Positions 29,830 through 31,304 of a DNA stretch of 31,304 bases are shown in pieces. The position numbers and the translations under genes are program-made. Source of the stretch: a virus; the IMG/VR virus record IMGVR_UViG_3300037520_000961, positions 1 through 31,304 of that record; one strand, written 5' to 3'. Each line of letters starts with the position of its first letter. Within the stretch, counting starts at the first letter, position 1. The notes under the pieces were generated by a model. It did not search any database. It had not been told where the DNA came from and saw nothing but the letters and a program-made list of their open reading frames with translations.

Positions 29830-30009
29830 ATGTCAGCAGAGCAGATCAGGGCCGCGATGGCGGACCGGGGAATCAAGATCAGGGACGTGGCGAAGGCCAC
29901 CGGATTATCGCGGGGCACGATCTATCGCTTCCTCAAGGGCGAGGCGGACGCGCACCCGTCGACGCTGGTGCTTCTTGAGGGCTTCCTGAAGGGGGTGATC
30001 CGTGGCTGA
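29830..30009 (+). CDS. Cro/CI-type helix-turn-helix regulator (59 aa)
   Basis: 59 residues from ATG 29830 with GGAGG 4 bases before. A start at 29800 would overlap the -10 element. Residues about 13-36 (IKIRDVAKATGLSRGTIYRFLKGE) are a classical helix-turn-helix, with ATGLSRGTIYRF as turn and recognition helix. It is small like Cro or an excision-type regulator. It is next to the divergent operator and likely binds it. Its stop overlaps the next gene by 8 bases. Confidence 0.78.
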   Translation: MSAEQIRAAMADRGIKIRDVAKATGLSRGTIYRFLKGEADAHPSTLVLLEGFLKGVIRG

Positions 30010-31304
30010 CCTGCGCCAATTTTTCGGAGGCGGCGCCTTCATTCCCGCCGACCCCGGAACACCCGAAGAACAGCTCCTTCGCGCTATCGAGGTGGCTGGT
30101 ATCGACCCGCCGTCGGCAGTGGTTCTCGACGGAAAGATTCACAGGTTCGGTCCGCAGAAAGCCGCTTGGTATATCGCGTACGGCGATGGGGTTCCGGCCG
30201 GTCGCTTTGGCGACTGGCGGCAGGGAATCGACGAGCCATGGCGAGCTGAGATCGGGCGCCGGCTGTCAGCCGCTGAGGAGGTTGAGCACGCCCGCCGCAT
30301 GGCCGAGGTCCGCGCTCAGCGCGAGGCAGAAGCCGAGGCTCGCCACGAGGTGGCCAGCGACGTTGTAGGGCGCATCTGGGAGGATGTCGCGCCGGCACCG
30401 ACAGATCACCCCTATCTTGTGCGCAAGGGGATCAGGCCCCACGACCTCCGCGTCACCGGTGACGGGCGGCTGGTGGCGCCGCTCTACTCGCCAGAGGACG
30501 AGCTGGCCAGCCTGCAATATATCGACGCCAGCGGCGGCAAGCTCTATCACCCAGGTGGGCAGACCGGCGGATGTTTCACCATGATCGGAGGTCGAGAACC
30601 CGACGGCGTTACCTATATCGTCGAGGGCTACGCCACCGGAGCCACCGTCCACGAGGTCAGCGGGCGACCTGTCGTGGTGGCCTACAGCGCCTCCAATCTC
30701 GTGCCGGTGACGGAGCACTGGAAAGGGAGGCTACCCGGCGCGGACCTCTGTGTCGTCGCCGACAACGACAAGAGCGGCGTGGGTCAGCGGTACGCGGAAC
30801 AGGCGGCGGCAAAACACGGCGTGCGTTACGTCGTCCCGCCGATTCTCGGCGACGCAAACGACTACGTCCAGGCTGGCAAAGACCTGGCGTCTCTCCTTGC
30901 GCCTCGAGCCCCGGACTGGCTGATCCCCGCCGACGACTTCGCGAGCCAGCCGGCCCCGATTTCGTGGCTGGTGCGAGGGTGGCTGCAGGACCAGGCCTTG
31001 ATCATGGTCCACGGGCCATCGGGCGGCGGCAAGACGTTCGTGGTCCTGGACTGGTGCCTTCGCCTGGCGAGCGGTGCTGCAGATTGGTTCGGTTGCCGTG
31101 TCAGGCCTGGGCCAGTCGTCTATCTCGCAGGCGAGGGCCATCACGGGCTGCGTGGGCGCGTGGCGGCGTGGAAGGTTCACCACGGTGCGCCCAAGCTTTC
31201 CATGTGGCTCAGTCGCGACGGTTGCGACCTCGACACAGACGAGGGCCTGAATCGGGTGAAGGCGAACGTGATGGCGCTTGGGGTTCGGCCAGCGCTGATC
31301 GTGG
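30002..31304 (+). CDS. Toprim primase-helicase, 3' partial
   Basis: GTG 30002 opens a frame that runs to the window end (434 codons so far). After an N-terminal region with an Arg/Ala/Glu-rich helix (90-118), a Toprim domain shows VEGYATG with Glu208 and ADNDKSG with Asp254/Asp256, the metal-binding residues. Residues 338-345 are a Walker A motif (GPSGGGKT), followed by the start of a RepA/AAA_25-like helicase domain (VVYLAGEGHHGLRGR); the Walker B Asp would be just past the end. No N-terminal zinc-binding domain is seen. Such proteins prime and unwind phage DNA at replication start. The overlap with the regulator gene puts both under the same promoter. Confidence 0.85.
   Translation, partial: MADLRQFFGGGAFIPADPGTPEEQLLRAIEVAGIDPPSAVVLDGKIHRFGPQKAAWYIAYGDGVPAGRFGDWRQGIDEPWRAEIGRRLSAAEEVEHARRMAEVRAQREAEAEARHEVASDVVGRIWEDVAPAPTDHPYLVRKGIRPHDLRVTGDGRLVAPLYSPEDELASLQYIDASGGKLYHPGGQTGGCFTMIGGREPDGVTYIVEGYATGATVHEVSGRPVVVAYSASNLVPVTEHWKGRLPGADLCVVADNDKSGVGQRYAEQAAAKHGVRYVVPPILGDANDYVQAGKDLASLLAPRAPDWLIPADDFASQPAPISWLVRGWLQDQALIMVHGPSGGGKTFVVLDWCLRLASGAADWFGCRVRPGPVVYLAGEGHHGLRGRVAAWKVHHGAPKLSMWLSRDGCDLDTDEGLNRVKANVMALGVRPALIV

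Noticed and set aside
1-31304. tRNA genes, CRISPR arrays, insertion sequences, integrase or attachment sites
   Set aside because: No clover-leaf sequence, evenly spaced repeats, transposase or integrase motif was seen on either strand.

Overview
The window is a compact, high-GC double-stranded DNA tailed phage or prophage of siphovirus type. It encodes a tape measure protein, a tail tube and tail-assembly chaperones, but no contractile sheath. Genes are packed with 4-base start/stop overlaps. Shine-Dalgarno sequences are GGAGG-like, and GTG and TTG starts are common. The GC-rich Val-Asp-rich coding style, the signal peptides on two phage proteins and a phospholipase in the lysis area suggest a high-GC Gram-negative host. 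That is an inference; no host gene, integrase, tRNA or attachment site was seen. No stretch longer than about 100 bases lacks a gene.

Positions 1-22253 (+ strand) form the late region. It opens with the end of a Mu gpF-like minor head protein and goes on to a head/tail completion protein, a putative connector, a putative tail terminator and a putative tail tube. A block of beta-rich, repeat-containing virion proteins follows. Next are a tail-assembly chaperone pair made by a programmed -1 frameshift, the tape measure, a distal tail protein, a tail hub and fibre-like proteins. The scaffold and major capsid genes come only after the tail genes. They sit in their own apparent transcription unit, with two copies of an 18-base imperfect palindrome in front and a strong hairpin terminator behind. 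After a few small head-associated genes come two exported proteins, a membrane-anchored protein and a lysis-like cluster: patatin phospholipase, coiled-coil membrane protein, holin-like protein and C39-like cysteine peptidase.

Positions 22214-29730 (- strand) form an early operon, read right to left. It starts with a Sak4-like ATPase, a conserved recombination-cassette protein and a DUF669 protein. Then come a Cas4-like Fe-S PD-(D/E)XK nuclease, a RadD-like helicase and a VRR-NUC nuclease. Several very small proteins, a DNA methyltransferase, a three-zinc-ribbon protein and a helix-turn-helix protein complete it. This is a recombination and DNA metabolism module.

Positions 29731-29829 hold a divergent promoter/operator with a 7-base inverted repeat. 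Rightward from it run a Cro-like regulator and a Toprim primase-helicase that continues past the window end. The strongest non-gene signals are the frameshift site (8067-8142), the late palindrome family (1134, 15163, 15194) and the divergent operator (29774-29812).
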